The notes under the pieces were generated by a model, which worked only from the letters and a program-made list of their open reading frames with translations, ran no database searches and was not told the DNA's origin. A program made the position numbers and the translations under genes. A DNA stretch of 43,529 nucleotides from Bacteroidota bacterium. GTDB lineage: Bacteria > Bacteroidota > Ignavibacteria > UBA10030 > UBA8401. Positions 17,055 to 25,844 of the stretch are shown here, piece by piece. Each line of letters starts with the position of its first letter. Position 1 is the stretch's first letter. Location: assembly GCA_013361065.1 (NCBI GenBank), contig JABWAK010000012.1, positions 1 through 43,529 on the forward strand, in the 5' to 3' direction.

Positions 17055-18290
17055 TCAGAATCTGCTCGCATCGCGTCCGAAGACGAACGCTTTCATCCAG
17101 TCGAAGACGACCAGCACTTTGTTCTTCCAGCTGACGAGTTTCGTCAGATAGGCGGAGCGCCAGAAGATCCACGTGGAGAATCCCCGTCCTTTCACCTGCG
17201 GCAGGTCCGCCAGGGCGCGGTTGCTGCCGATGTACGCCAGCATGCCGCGGTGATGGTAGATAAACGGTGCAGCGGTCCTTCCTTTCGCCACGGCGTTCAG
17301 GGAGCGGGCGAGATAATACCCTTCCTGCTGCGCCACCTGCGAGGTGGCCGGCAGCACCTTGCCTTCGATGGTGGCACAATCGCCGAGCGAGTAGAGGTCG
17401 CTCTGTCCTTTCACGCGGAAGTACTCGTCCGTGATGAGACGGGATCCGCGGTCCTTCTCGAACGGCAGCGAGCGGACGAACGAGGTCTGGGTGTTGCCGG
17501 TGGACCAGACCATCATGCCGTACGGCACGCGGGAACCGTCCTTCAGCAGGATCTCCTTCTCTTCCACGGCGGCGACCTGCGCATGCAGACGGACGGAGAT
17601 CTTCTGCCGCTGGAAGATGCGGACGGTGTACTCGCTCAGGGCCGCATCGAACGAGCTCAGCAGCGCGTCCCCCGCTTCGAACAGGGTGATGCTCACATCC
17701 GGCAGGACGGACGCGTAGGAGTCGACGAGGTCTTCGGTCATGAAATCGTGCAGTTCCGCGGCGAACTCCACGCCGGTCGGACCGCCGCCCACCACTACGA
17801 AGTGCAGCAGGCGTCTCCGTTCCTCGAACGGCAAGTTCGGCGTGCTGGCGCGCTCGAAGTTCTCGATGATGCGCTGACGGATGGCGCGAGCGTCGGAGAG
17901 TTCCTTCAGGAAGAGCCCGTACCGTTCCACACCGGGAATGCCGAAGGTGTTGCTCACAGCGCCGACACCGATCACCAGCGTGTCGTACGGCAGGGAGAAG
18001 ATGTTGCCGTCCAGCGCGCCGGTACAATCGATCCGCTTACCGGCCGTATCGATCCCGGTGCAGAAGGCCTGATAGTAGGTGATGTTCTCCTTCGCACTGC
18101 GGATCGGTTCGATGATGGAGCGGAATTCGATGGTGCCGACCGTGGTGCTGGGAAGGAGGGGGGTGAAGATGAAATGATTGCGGGGGCTCACCACGACCAC
18201 CTCATAGAGGTCCGTGTCGATCCCTTTCAATGTGCTGAAGGATGCGAAGCCGCTTCCGAGGATGATCAGTTTTCGTTTCGAATTTTTCAT
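17055..18290 (-). CDS. ndh: Type II NADH dehydrogenase (NDH-2)
   Basis: A 411-residue FAD enzyme that passes electrons from NADH to quinone at the inner membrane without pumping protons. The FAD-binding GSGFAS is at 12-17 and the NADH-binding GGGPTGVEFAAEL begins at 168. YSLGDCA is the second FAD contact. QVAQQEGYYLARSL and the C-terminal amphipathic region (GFSTWIFWRSAYLTKLVSWKNKV) fit NDH-2 and membrane attachment. First gene of a four-gene run with NUDIX and the ABC exporter. Confidence 0.88.
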   Translation of the reverse strand: MKNSKRKLIILGSGFASFSTLKGIDTDLYEVVVVSPRNHFIFTPLLPSTTVGTIEFRSIIEPIRSAKENITYYQAFCTGIDTAGKRIDCTGALDGNIFSLPYDTLVIGVGAVSNTFGIPGVERYGLFLKELSDARAIRQRIIENFERASTPNLPFEERRRLLHFVVVGGGPTGVEFAAELHDFMTEDLVDSYASVLPDVSITLFEAGDALLSSFDAALSEYTVRIFQRQKISVRLHAQVAAVEEKEILLKDGSRVPYGMMVWSTGNTQTSFVRSLPFEKDRGSRLITDEYFRVKGQSDLYSLGDCATIEGKVLPATSQVAQQEGYYLARSLNAVAKGRTAAPFIYHHRGMLAYIGSNRALADLPQVKGRGFSTWIFWRSAYLTKLVSWKNKVLVVFDWMKAFVFGRDASRF

Positions 18291-18459
18291 GGTATATTGT
18301 CGGTGAAACAGGATGTTTCCCTCTTAAAATAAGCAAAATTTGACTGAACGGACAGACCGGAGTGCCTCGGCGCACAGGAACTCTTAAACTTCGGTGTATA
18401 TTGCATGTCCAAGAGGCTGTAGTATGCACTTTTTCCTACCACATTCAGTAAGGTGAACA

Positions 18460-18837
18460 ATGAGACAGCGAACGACGTTCATGATCATGGTCCTGTTCCT
18501 TTTTTCGGCCGTCACGGCCGTCGCCCAGCCTCGCCAGGGTGAACGGGGGAACCGGGAGGATGTCCAGACCGAGCGGATGAAAGAGGAGCTCGGGCTGACC
18601 GCCGACCAGGCGGCAAAAGTGAAAGCGATCCTGAAGAGATCACGCGAGGAGACGCAGGCGGAGTTCGGGAACAGTGACGGGGACCGGGAAGCGCGGAGGG
18701 AAGCGATGATGAAACGGCAGGAGAAGAACGATGCCGAGATCATGAAACTCCTCACGCCGGAACAGAAGAAGAAATATGAAGAGATGAAAAAGGAGCGGAG
18801 GAAACAGATGGAGGAACGGCGAAGAGCGAGGGATTGA
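18460..18837 (+). CDS. Spy/CpxP-like periplasmic protein
   Basis: A 125-residue exported protein with a signal peptide (MIMVLFLFSAVTAVAQ) followed by a highly charged helical body. Two LTxxQ motifs, LGLTADQ near 46 and LLTPEQ near 97, are the mark of the Spy/CpxP superfamily, which includes ATP-independent periplasmic chaperones and stress sensors. AAGGTG about 6 bases before ATG 18460 is a plausible ribosome-binding site. The C-terminus is very rich in Lys, Glu and Arg. Confidence 0.78.
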   Translation: MRQRTTFMIMVLFLFSAVTAVAQPRQGERGNREDVQTERMKEELGLTADQAAKVKAILKRSREETQAEFGNSDGDREARREAMMKRQEKNDAEIMKLLTPEQKKKYEEMKKERRKQMEERRRARD

Positions 18838-18934
18838 ACGTCATCATTCCATAACATTCATTGACTATATTGACCGTGTCATACCGAATGAGAGAACGAC
18901 AATCACTCATTCATCTACAAACCAAGGAGTCATC

Positions 18935-19819
18935 ATGAAACAGATCTACACATTCCTGTCGCTCTTCATCGTTGCGGCGCTGATGTTCACCGGCTGCGAG
19001 AATGCGACCGATGCAACCGAGGATTCCAGCGTCGTCCTGGAGGATGCGGCCGAATCGATCGCGGCAGCGGTCGGCGATGAGAGCGGCGGCGCCGTGGAGA
19101 GCATGGCGGACGTGATGATCGCCGGCGGCGGCGGTTCGTTGGGCACTGCAGCACCGGTGATGGACGGCGCGGACCTCGTGACGGCTGGTCCCCCGGTCTA
19201 CGATTCCGTTTCCGGCTGGTGGACCGTCTCCGTGAACCGGACCAAGTCCAACAACCTTGTGCAGCGCTCGATCACACGCGAATACCGATACAAATTCCTC
19301 CGGAATGGTGTCGCCCAGAAGTTCTACAATACCAACGGCGATACCGCCACCACACTGAAGAGCTGGATCGTCAGCGGCAGCGGATATTTCAGCGGACCGC
19401 GCGTGTCGCATGAACTCACGCAGCTGAAAGGTGCGTGGACTGTTTCTGATATCAATAAGGAGATAGTGACGATCACTCTCGATAGTAATTACATCAGAAG
19501 CGGTGCGGATACGATCCTGACCCGTGAGATGAAACGTACACATACGAGTACGTTGACGCTTACCGCGGTGAATCTGAAGGCACCACGATTCAAACAAGCT
19601 CAGATGATGACGTGGAGGAACGGATTCGCAAAGGATATCAGCGGCACGATCAGCGGACGGTACGTTGCCTCCATCACCTTCCAGAACGGCGATCTCTATA
19701 GAGAGCGGAACGTGGACCGCGAGTTCACGGTGACGGTGGGCGACGGTAACGGCTCCCTGACCATCGGCGGGAACAATGCCCGGTTCACGGTGGATATGAT
19801 GAACGGACAGCGGAAATAA
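18935..19819 (+). CDS. Unrecognised lipoprotein
   Basis: A 294-residue protein with a lipoprotein signal (MKQIYTFLSLFIVAALMFTGC, C21). Residues 22-80 are acidic and Ala/Gly-rich (AVGDESGGAVESMADVMIAGGGG). The rest is beta-rich with alternating strands (GWWTVSVNRT, SLTIGGNNARFTVDM). I do not recognise a family. AAGGAG about 7 bases before the ATG supports the start. An intrinsic terminator follows, so it is probably monocistronic. Surface or periplasmic location is inferred from the lipobox only. Confidence 0.75.
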   Translation: MKQIYTFLSLFIVAALMFTGCENATDATEDSSVVLEDAAESIAAAVGDESGGAVESMADVMIAGGGGSLGTAAPVMDGADLVTAGPPVYDSVSGWWTVSVNRTKSNNLVQRSITREYRYKFLRNGVAQKFYNTNGDTATTLKSWIVSGSGYFSGPRVSHELTQLKGAWTVSDINKEIVTITLDSNYIRSGADTILTREMKRTHTSTLTLTAVNLKAPRFKQAQMMTWRNGFAKDISGTISGRYVASITFQNGDLYRERNVDREFTVTVGDGNGSLTIGGNNARFTVDMMNGQRK

Positions 19820-19844
19820 CAGGTTTCCTGTAATAATCCCGAAG

Positions 19845-19872
19845 GGGCAAGCATTTGTGCTTGCCCTTTTTT
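19845..19872 (+). terminator. Intrinsic terminator after the lipoprotein gene
   Basis: GGGCAAGCA-TTTG-TGCTTGCCC is a perfect 9-bp stem with a 4-base loop, followed by six T. It ends only 10 bp before the next start codon. Confidence 0.88.
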
Positions 19873-19878
19873 ATTTTG
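19872..19878 (+). promoter_or_regulatory. Possible -7 box before the T9SS cargo gene
   Basis: TATTTTG starts at the last T of the terminator and lies four bases before ATG 19883 (TATTTTG-GGGC-ATG), like the arrangement at 14007. If it is a promoter, the transcript would begin at or inside the start codon. Confidence 0.3.
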
Positions 19879-19882
19879 GGGC

Positions 19883-21013
19883 ATGAAAACCTTTATCCTT
19901 TTCCTGATCCTCGCCGCACATGCTGCCGCACAGACACTCCCGCTGCCTCCGCGTCCGTCCGCCGCACCGACCGGCAGCGCGCTCTATCCCATCCTCGCTC
20001 CGCTCTCCCGTGCCGCACGGGAGGATACCATCTACCGTCAGGTGATGCGCGGGAACATCCCGGATTTCCAGCGGTCGCTGGTGAAGGTTGCTACAGTGCG
20101 GACCATCAACGGGACATCGTACACGCTGGAGTACTACGTTACGCCGGAGTATCTCTCCCTGGGACATGACACGGACTATGTCCTGATGCCGATGACGCCG
20201 CTGCTGGCGCAGAAACTGGCAAATGCGCTCGGATGCACGCTGCCCACGCCGCGGATGGTCGACCAGATCTACAGCGCATCAACGCTCCGTCTGGCGCCGC
20301 AGCCGATCCCTCCCGATGCGAATATGACCATGATGCCGCGGTTCTATCAGCACAACGACTCGGTCCGCGCGCTGCGCGCTCCGCGCCTCGGCACGCACCC
20401 GTGCGGGACCCTGGTGGGCGGGACGAAGAAGGATGTGGTGATCGACAAGAAGGTCTATTCCTGGCTCAAGTCCTCCGTGCCGAAACCGGTGGTGATCTAC
20501 GGATGGCAGTACCTGACGGGCGTGCCGATCCAGCCGACCTACAACGGTCATGAGGAGACCTACGCCGACTACAGCCATGGGGTCCGGCTGGTGCAGCGCG
20601 CGGCCCGCATCAACGGCGCAGAGATCTCGCTGCTGGACATCGTGAAGGATCCGGTGATGTCCCCGCTCATCAGTGATACCGCCCTGGTGAAACCGTATTA
20701 CGGCAGCCTCACGGAGGCGAACCGGCTTCCGGCGCCGGTCCCGCAGCGGACCGAACTGCTGCAGAACTTCCCCAACCCGTTCAATCCCGCAACGGAGATC
20801 GGATTCCATCTGGGAGCGGACAGCCGCACCACGCTCAAAGTGTACGACAGCGTCGGCCGCGAGATCGCCACGCTGGTGGATGAAGAGCTGCAGGCCGGCG
20901 CATATGCCGTCCGGTTCGACCGTGAGGCCGCAGCGCTCTCCTCCGGCATCTATTTCTACAGACTCCATACCCCGACCTATTCCCACACACAACGCATGGT
21001 GCTGCTCCGATGA
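19883..21013 (+). CDS. Secreted protein with T9SS type A sorting domain
   Basis: A 376-residue exported protein. A signal peptide (MKTFILFLILAAHAAAQ) precedes a central domain of about 270 residues that I do not recognise; it contains the conserved-looking YADYSHGVRLVQRAA near 230-245. The C-terminal 83 residues (294-376) form a typical T9SS sorting domain: QNFPNPFNPATEIGF, LKVYDSVGREIATLVD, SGIYFYRL and a final basic QRMVLLR. The product should be moved across the outer membrane by T9SS and anchored or released. Its stop overlaps the next start by 4 bp (ATGA), linking it to the PQQ-type propeller protein. Confidence 0.85.
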   Translation: MKTFILFLILAAHAAAQTLPLPPRPSAAPTGSALYPILAPLSRAAREDTIYRQVMRGNIPDFQRSLVKVATVRTINGTSYTLEYYVTPEYLSLGHDTDYVLMPMTPLLAQKLANALGCTLPTPRMVDQIYSASTLRLAPQPIPPDANMTMMPRFYQHNDSVRALRAPRLGTHPCGTLVGGTKKDVVIDKKVYSWLKSSVPKPVVIYGWQYLTGVPIQPTYNGHEETYADYSHGVRLVQRAARINGAEISLLDIVKDPVMSPLISDTALVKPYYGSLTEANRLPAPVPQRTELLQNFPNPFNPATEIGFHLGADSRTTLKVYDSVGREIATLVDEELQAGAYAVRFDREAAALSSGIYFYRLHTPTYSHTQRMVLLR

Positions 21014-22260
21014 GAAGATCCCTGGTCAGTTCACTCCTCCTGATGCTCCTCTGTTCCTCCTGTTCCGCACAGACCGGTCCCGGCACCGTGGCAATGACGC
21101 CGGCGAAGGAACTGGGACTCACCGAACAACCGGTCCGCATCCCGGCGAAGTACCGCAGTGCGTTCCCGGAGGACAAGACACTCTCCGTCCCTGCCGGTTA
21201 TACCGTCAGCGTCTTCCATGCCGGCGGACTCAACAAACCTCGCTTCATGGCGTGGGGGCCGGACAGTGTGCTGCATGTGGCGGACAAGAATGCCGGGGCG
21301 GTCATCGCGCTGCCGGACCGGGACCGGGACGGCGTTGCCGACACTGCTTTCGTCGCCGCGTCCGGATTCAACCGTTCGCACGATGTGAAGTTCTACAATG
21401 GTGCGATGTATGTGGCCGAAGAGACCAAGGTAACGAAGTGCATCGATGCGGATAAGGACGGCATCTATGAATCGCGCTCTACGTTCGTCACGATGGTGAC
21501 CGGCGGACAGCAGGGAGGAGGAGGGCATGATACCCGGACGATCGTCTTCGATGCGGCGAAGAAGAAGATGTACCTCTCCATCGGTTCGCTCTGCAACGCC
21601 TGCCGGGAGGAGGACCGTGCGATCATCGAGGAATGGAACGACGACGGCACCGGTCGCCGCGTGTTCGCCAACGGCTGCCGCAATGCGGTCGGTATGACAC
21701 TGCATAACGGACGGCTCTGGGCGAACAATAACGGATTCGACTGGCAGGGGGATGACATCCCGCCGGAATGGGTCGATGTGGTGCGGGACGGAGGGTTCTA
21801 TGGTTATCCCTATGCCTACGGACACGGTGTGTGGGTGGACTTCAATGCGAACAGCGACTATCGGTCGCTGCTGCCGCTCACCGCGCTGGACAGTGCGCGC
21901 GTCCGCTCCATGAAACAGCCGGCGGCGCTCATCCAGGCGCACAGTGCCCCGATGGCACTGGAGTTCGCCAATCCTTCCTTCCCCGCGGCGTTCCGCAACG
22001 GTGCGTTCACGGCGCTGCGCGGCTCCTGGAACCGGAAGGTGGCGACCGGATTCAAGGTGGTCTATCTGGATTTCGATGCAGGGGATGATACAACGGCGAA
22101 CTCAGTTGCCGATTTCGTCACCGGATTCCTGACCGATGCAGAACGGAAGAAAGCGTGGGGGCGTCCTGTCGGATTGGAGACCGATGCACGCGGGAATCTC
22201 TACCTGGGAGTGGATGACATCACCGAATGCATTCTCATCATCTCACCGACGAAAAAGTAG
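21010..22260 (+). CDS. PQQ-dependent sugar/sorbosone dehydrogenase-like lipoprotein
   Basis: A 416-residue envelope protein. The signal peptide ends in a lipobox (LLCSSC, C18). The body is a six-bladed beta-propeller of the glucose/sorbosone dehydrogenase (GDH-like) family: AWGPDSVLHVADKNAGAV, then GFNRSHDVKFYNGAMYVAEE, GGGGHDTRTIVFD, MYLSIGSLCNAC, RNAVGMTLHNGRLWANNNG and HSAPMALEFANPS. These proteins oxidise sugars or aldehydes using PQQ and Ca2+; the cofactor site is not provable by eye. The Cys pair in CNAC might support a disulfide or heme contact. Co-translated with the T9SS cargo gene. Confidence 0.82.
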   Translation: MRRSLVSSLLLMLLCSSCSAQTGPGTVAMTPAKELGLTEQPVRIPAKYRSAFPEDKTLSVPAGYTVSVFHAGGLNKPRFMAWGPDSVLHVADKNAGAVIALPDRDRDGVADTAFVAASGFNRSHDVKFYNGAMYVAEETKVTKCIDADKDGIYESRSTFVTMVTGGQQGGGGHDTRTIVFDAAKKKMYLSIGSLCNACREEDRAIIEEWNDDGTGRRVFANGCRNAVGMTLHNGRLWANNNGFDWQGDDIPPEWVDVVRDGGFYGYPYAYGHGVWVDFNANSDYRSLLPLTALDSARVRSMKQPAALIQAHSAPMALEFANPSFPAAFRNGAFTALRGSWNRKVATGFKVVYLDFDAGDDTTANSVADFVTGFLTDAERKKAWGRPVGLETDARGNLYLGVDDITECILIISPTKK

Positions 22261-22287
22261 TTTGGAAAGCGATGTTGTTCTTCCGTC

Positions 22288-22420
22288 GTCATTCTGAGGG
22301 AGCCGTGATACAGCAACTGTTGTGACTGAAGAATCAGCCTGGATTGCAAATGTTGAATGCTGAAGTTTCAAGCAGATCCTTCACTCACCGCCGAGATAGC
22401 ACCGGCTCATTCAGAGTGAC
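22288..22420. repeat. Small inverted-repeat element (~133 bp)
   Basis: GTCATTCTGA (22288-22297) and TCAGAGTGAC (22411-22420) are inverted repeats with one mismatch, enclosing GACTGAAGAATCAG-type sequence. The ends resemble the GTCATTCTGAG...GAAGAATC dispersed repeat that I recall from FCB genomes. No ORF is present. Confidence 0.45.
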
Positions 22421-22428
22421 CATGGGAA

Positions 22429-22845
22429 TTATTCTTGTGAACGTATTTTCACTGTGAAAGAAGCTATGACGAAGCAGATGAATGCTGCAGTGATGCAGAC
22501 AAGAGGAGCCGCAAAGAAATACCGGAACGAGACACCGGTGCCGATCGCCAGAAAGAGAGCGATCACCCGGGCGATGGTCTGCAGTGCAGGAACGTTCTGT
22601 TCCAGCATCCGCCGAAGCAGGAGAGCAATGGTCCCGACGGAAAGAAAGAAAAGTCCATAGAACAGACTGAACCCCAGATAGAGGTCCATCATTGTGACAT
22701 CGATCGGCTGCAGGCGGTAGGTGACCATCAGCTCGTATAGTTGTCGTTCTTGACCCTGTGACGGGTTCCAGCCGCTGAAATGTCCCAGAAGATGGAACAG
22801 GCAGGTCAACAGCAATAGGATGGAACCGGCAGTGAACCAGCGCAT
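22429..22845 (-). CDS. Small four-helix membrane protein
   Basis: A 138-residue inner-membrane protein with four hydrophobic segments (about 5-22, 55-80, 90-108 and 110-130). GSILLLLTCLFHLLGHFSGW and DLYLGFSLFYGLFFLSVGTIALLL resemble the LIC_13387-like family of unknown function. ATG 22845 is chosen because GAGGA lies five bases upstream; a longer frame to 22989 begins in sequence that is less protein-like. It stands alone on the minus strand between two plus-strand genes. Confidence 0.65.
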   Translation of the reverse strand: MRWFTAGSILLLLTCLFHLLGHFSGWNPSQGQERQLYELMVTYRLQPIDVTMMDLYLGFSLFYGLFFLSVGTIALLLRRMLEQNVPALQTIARVIALFLAIGTGVSFRYFFAAPLVCITAAFICFVIASFTVKIRSQE

Positions 22846-23007
22846 AAGTATCCTCGCATTGTTCCGGTAATGATACAGGATATCCGTCAATGAAACCATT
22901 CCGAAGAGCAGAATATTGATGATTGTCGCGATTCTTCCCCTCCCGCTTCCGGCGTATCTGTTTTCAGAGTATATTCTTCCATGAACCAATAATAGACAGG
23001 AGTTCCA

Positions 23008-24438
23008 ATGCGGTCTCTCACCATCCTTCTGCTTCTGACAGCGGTGTCCCTGCCGGCGCAGCAGAATGTATCATTGAAATATCTGCAGTACGACACGGAC
23101 CTCATCACGCCGGCGGAGTACAAACAGCGCCGGGATTCGGTGATGGCGATGATCGGTCCGGATGCAGCGGCGGTGTTCTATGCCGCTCCGGAACGGATGC
23201 GGAACGGCGACGTGGATTATCTCTACCGTCAGGCGGATAATTTCTATTATCTGACCGGTTTCACGGAACCGAACGCCCTTCTCATCCTTGCACCCAAAGG
23301 GGTCCGGGTGAAGGTGAACGATTCCACCACGGTCACGACGAAGGAAGTGCTGTTCGTTCCGGCGAAGAACCCGGATGCGGAAGCGTGGACCGGACGCCGG
23401 TTCGGCACGGAAGGTGCCATGACACTGCTCGGTGTGCAGACGGCGGTCAACAACGACAAGTTCCGGCAGGTATTCAACACGGTGCTCTTCTCCGGCATCA
23501 CCGTCCTGTATGCACAGTCGGTCACGTCGGATGTATCCGGTCAGATCCGCGAACTGCTGGCGCCGCTCACCTCGTACATCGACGGACAGAAACGGCGAAA
23601 CTCGAAGGTTGAGCTGCGGGACCCGAATGCGATGGTGCATACGATGCGCATCATCAAGAGCAAGCAGGAGATCGACATGCTGCGGAAGGCGACCACGATC
23701 AGCGTTGTGGCGCATAACCAGGCGATGATGTCCCTGGAGCCCGGCATGTTCGAGTACGAGGTGCAGGCGCTGTACGAGTATTCCTTCCAGCGGCAGGGTG
23801 CCGAATACTATGGATATCCCTGCATCAACGGTGCAGCAGAGAACTCGGTGATCCTGCACTACAATACGAACCGGAAGAGGATCGGTCCCAACGACATCGT
23901 GCTGTCGGATTGTGCCGCCGAGTACCGCGGATATTCGAGCGATGTGACCCGTTCCTATCCTGCCGGCGGGAAGTTCACCAAGGAGCAGAAGGAGATCTAC
24001 ACCATCGTGCTCAACGCAGCGAACGCCGCCATCGCGAAGATCGGACCGGGCGTTCCGTGGAGCACCGTCACGGCAGCGGCGGATTCCGTCATTGCCCAGG
24101 GACTCTTCTCGCTCGGCATCATCCCGGAGAAGGAAGGGATGGGATTCAAAAAGTACTACAATCACAGTCTCGGACATCCGGTGGGACTGAACGTGCATGA
24201 TGTGGGACAATCCGTCCTGCAGCCTGGGATGCTCTACACGGTGGAACCGGGGATCTACATCCCGGAGAACAGTCCGGGGGTCGACCCGAAATACTCCAAC
24301 ATCGGCATCCGGATCGAGGATGTCATCCTGGTAACAGAGAGTGGACGGGAGAATCTGTCGGCCGGGTCACCCCGCGAGATCGCGGAGATCGAAACACTGA
24401 TGAAGAAAAAGGGGATAGGGAATCAGCCTCTAAAGTAA
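23008..24438 (+). CDS. Secreted Xaa-Pro aminopeptidase (peptidase family M24B)
   Basis: A 476-residue enzyme that removes N-terminal residues preceding proline. A signal peptide (MRSLTILLLLTAVSLPAQ) places it in the envelope, unlike cytoplasmic PepP. The N-terminal aminopeptidase-P domain covers about 30-200 and the pita-bread catalytic domain about 215-465. All five metal ligands are present: D301 (LSDCAAEYRGY), D312 (SDVTR), H390 (HSLGHPVG), E413 (VEPGIYIP) and E437 (GIRIEDV). AGGAG five bases before ATG 23008 fixes the start. Confidence 0.92.
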   Translation: MRSLTILLLLTAVSLPAQQNVSLKYLQYDTDLITPAEYKQRRDSVMAMIGPDAAAVFYAAPERMRNGDVDYLYRQADNFYYLTGFTEPNALLILAPKGVRVKVNDSTTVTTKEVLFVPAKNPDAEAWTGRRFGTEGAMTLLGVQTAVNNDKFRQVFNTVLFSGITVLYAQSVTSDVSGQIRELLAPLTSYIDGQKRRNSKVELRDPNAMVHTMRIIKSKQEIDMLRKATTISVVAHNQAMMSLEPGMFEYEVQALYEYSFQRQGAEYYGYPCINGAAENSVILHYNTNRKRIGPNDIVLSDCAAEYRGYSSDVTRSYPAGGKFTKEQKEIYTIVLNAANAAIAKIGPGVPWSTVTAAADSVIAQGLFSLGIIPEKEGMGFKKYYNHSLGHPVGLNVHDVGQSVLQPGMLYTVEPGIYIPENSPGVDPKYSNIGIRIEDVILVTESGRENLSAGSPREIAEIETLMKKKGIGNQPLK

Positions 24439-24477
24439 GAGGCGGAGAAAAGGCAAAAGTAAAAAGGTAAAATATAG

Positions 24478-24523
24478 CAAAGCCCGGGAGATCGGAATGG
24501 ATATGTTCGATCACCGGGCTTTG
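24478..24523. terminator. Hairpin between convergent pepP-like and ada genes
   Basis: CAAAGCCCGG (24478-24487) pairs exactly with CCGGGCTTTG (24514-24523), with a second inner pairing GATCG/CGATC. The position between two convergent genes fits a bidirectional terminator, although no strong T-tract follows on either side. Confidence 0.5.
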
Positions 24524-24540
24524 TGGTAATAGTCTGTTTT

Positions 24541-24732
24541 GTGATTCAGCGGTTTCTGCGGGAGGTGATTGTCTTGATTAATCGCCGTGTAATTATTGTA
24601 TGCGTTCGCTGGTGTAAACACCGGCTTGCCGATCACGGATTGATGTTTTGATGTCTTCTTGCGATTTCAATTTATTATAACTAATTGTTTTTCGATAATA
24701 CGTTCTGCGTGATTCAGCGTTTTCTGCGGGAG
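24541..24732. repeat. Duplicated fragment of the ada 3' end
   Basis: A 24-bp sequence beginning GTGATTCAGCG and ending TTTCTGCGGGAG occurs at 24709-24732, where it encodes the last codons and stop of ada, and again at 24541-24564 with one mismatch. The copies are 168 bp apart. The intervening AT-rich DNA holds a GGTGTAAACACC palindrome (24611-24622) and no gene. Confidence 0.75.
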
Positions 24733-25766
24733 ACGCTTTTTTCATGGTCGAGCAGCCATTGTTTGCGCCAGAGTCCGCCGCCGTAGCCGGTGAGTGTACC
24801 GTCCGACCCGATCACGCGGTGGCAAGGTACGATGATAGAGATGAAATTATTCCCGTTCGCATTCGCCACGGCGCGCACGGCCGTCGGCCGTTTCACCCGT
24901 TCCGCCTGGGTCTGATAGGAAACCGTGGTGCCGTACGGTATCCGCTCCAATTGTTTCCACACCGCCAACTGGAACTCCGTTCCGCGCCGGTCCAGCGGCA
25001 CTGAGAAGACCGTCCGTTTTCCTTCGAAATACTCCTGCATCTCGCGTTTTACGTGTTCCAGCACCGTGTTCGTCCCTGCCAGGATCGCTGCATTGTAGCG
25101 TTTCCGCACCATCTTCAGTTCCGTCTCCAGCATCCTCCGGTCGGTGAACTCCAGCAGACAGAGCCCCTTCTCCGTGGCAGCCGCGAACATCGGTCCCAGC
25201 GGTGTGGTAAAGCGCGTCATGGTGACCACCGCAGCGCCCGGTCCTGCAGAAGGAGCTGTGCCGACCAGCGATCTGAACGCTCCGCTGAATCCGCTGAGCG
25301 AACCGAAGCCGCTGTCGAATGCGGCGTCCGTGACGCTTCCGCCGTCCGTCAGCTTCCGGTATGCGGCGTTGATGCGGAGCATCCGCTGGTAGGACTGGAA
25401 GGTGATGCCGTGATGCTTCTTGAACCAGCGGCGGACGCGGGCCGGATCCAGCTGCAGGCGCCGCAGGTCCGCATCCCCGATCTTTGCGGAGGGATCATCG
25501 GTGATCCGCTGCAGCAGCGTGCGGATCTCTCCCGGTTCCTCCCCGGCAGCGGTCATCGGGGAACAGACCTTGCAGGGACGGTACCCATGGCGCAGTGCGT
25601 CCGCAGCATGGGGGAAGAACTCCACATTCTCGCGTTTCGGTTTCCGTGCGGTGCAGGTGGGTCGGCAGAAGATGCCGGTGGTCTTGACGGCGGCGTAGAA
25701 GGTCCCTTCGTAGGAAGCATCCTTCCGGACGAGGGCCCGGTACATGGCGGCTGGGGAGATGGTCAT
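24714..25766 (-). CDS. ada: Bifunctional Ada: transcriptional activator and O6-methylguanine-DNA methyltransferase
   Basis: A 350-residue adaptive-response protein. The N-terminal zinc domain has C34, C38, C65 and C68 (GIFCRPTC, YRPCKVC); C38 is the expected acceptor of methyl from phosphotriesters, which switches the protein to an activator. An AraC-type helix-turn-helix follows (about 95-170). The C-terminal MGMT domain (about 180-345) has the active-site cysteine C315 in VPCHRV. The order and length match E. coli Ada. The ATG at 25766 is preceded by a promoter-like TATATTGC box and then by a 0.5-kb tandem repeat region. Confidence 0.93.
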   Translation of the reverse strand: MTISPAAMYRALVRKDASYEGTFYAAVKTTGIFCRPTCTARKPKRENVEFFPHAADALRHGYRPCKVCSPMTAAGEEPGEIRTLLQRITDDPSAKIGDADLRRLQLDPARVRRWFKKHHGITFQSYQRMLRINAAYRKLTDGGSVTDAAFDSGFGSLSGFSGAFRSLVGTAPSAGPGAAVVTMTRFTTPLGPMFAAATEKGLCLLEFTDRRMLETELKMVRKRYNAAILAGTNTVLEHVKREMQEYFEGKRTVFSVPLDRRGTEFQLAVWKQLERIPYGTTVSYQTQAERVKRPTAVRAVANANGNNFISIIVPCHRVIGSDGTLTGYGGGLWRKQWLLDHEKSVSRRKR

Positions 25767-25777
25767 CGTTTTTTATT

Positions 25778-25809
25778 GCAATATAGCGATGCGGCAAGAA
25801 GCGGGGCAA
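25778..25809 (-). promoter_or_regulatory. Possible ada promoter
   Basis: On the minus strand TTG (25809-25807), 21 bp, then TATATTGC (25785-25778), 11 bases before the ada ATG. It resembles the Bacteroidetes -33/-7 pattern but deviates in the last two bases of the -7 box. No separate Ada-box is recognised. Confidence 0.35.
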
Positions 25810-25844
25810 CCGGAAAGTGGACAAGCAATTCGCAAAACAATGAA

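Noticed and set aside
16914-18332. 472-codon open frame opposite NDH-2
   Set aside because: Antisense shadow; the minus-strand product has intact FAD and NADH sites.
22846-22989. 48-codon N-terminal extension of the small membrane protein
   Set aside because: The internal ATG at 22845 has GAGGA at ideal spacing, and the extension is less consistent with the rest of the protein.
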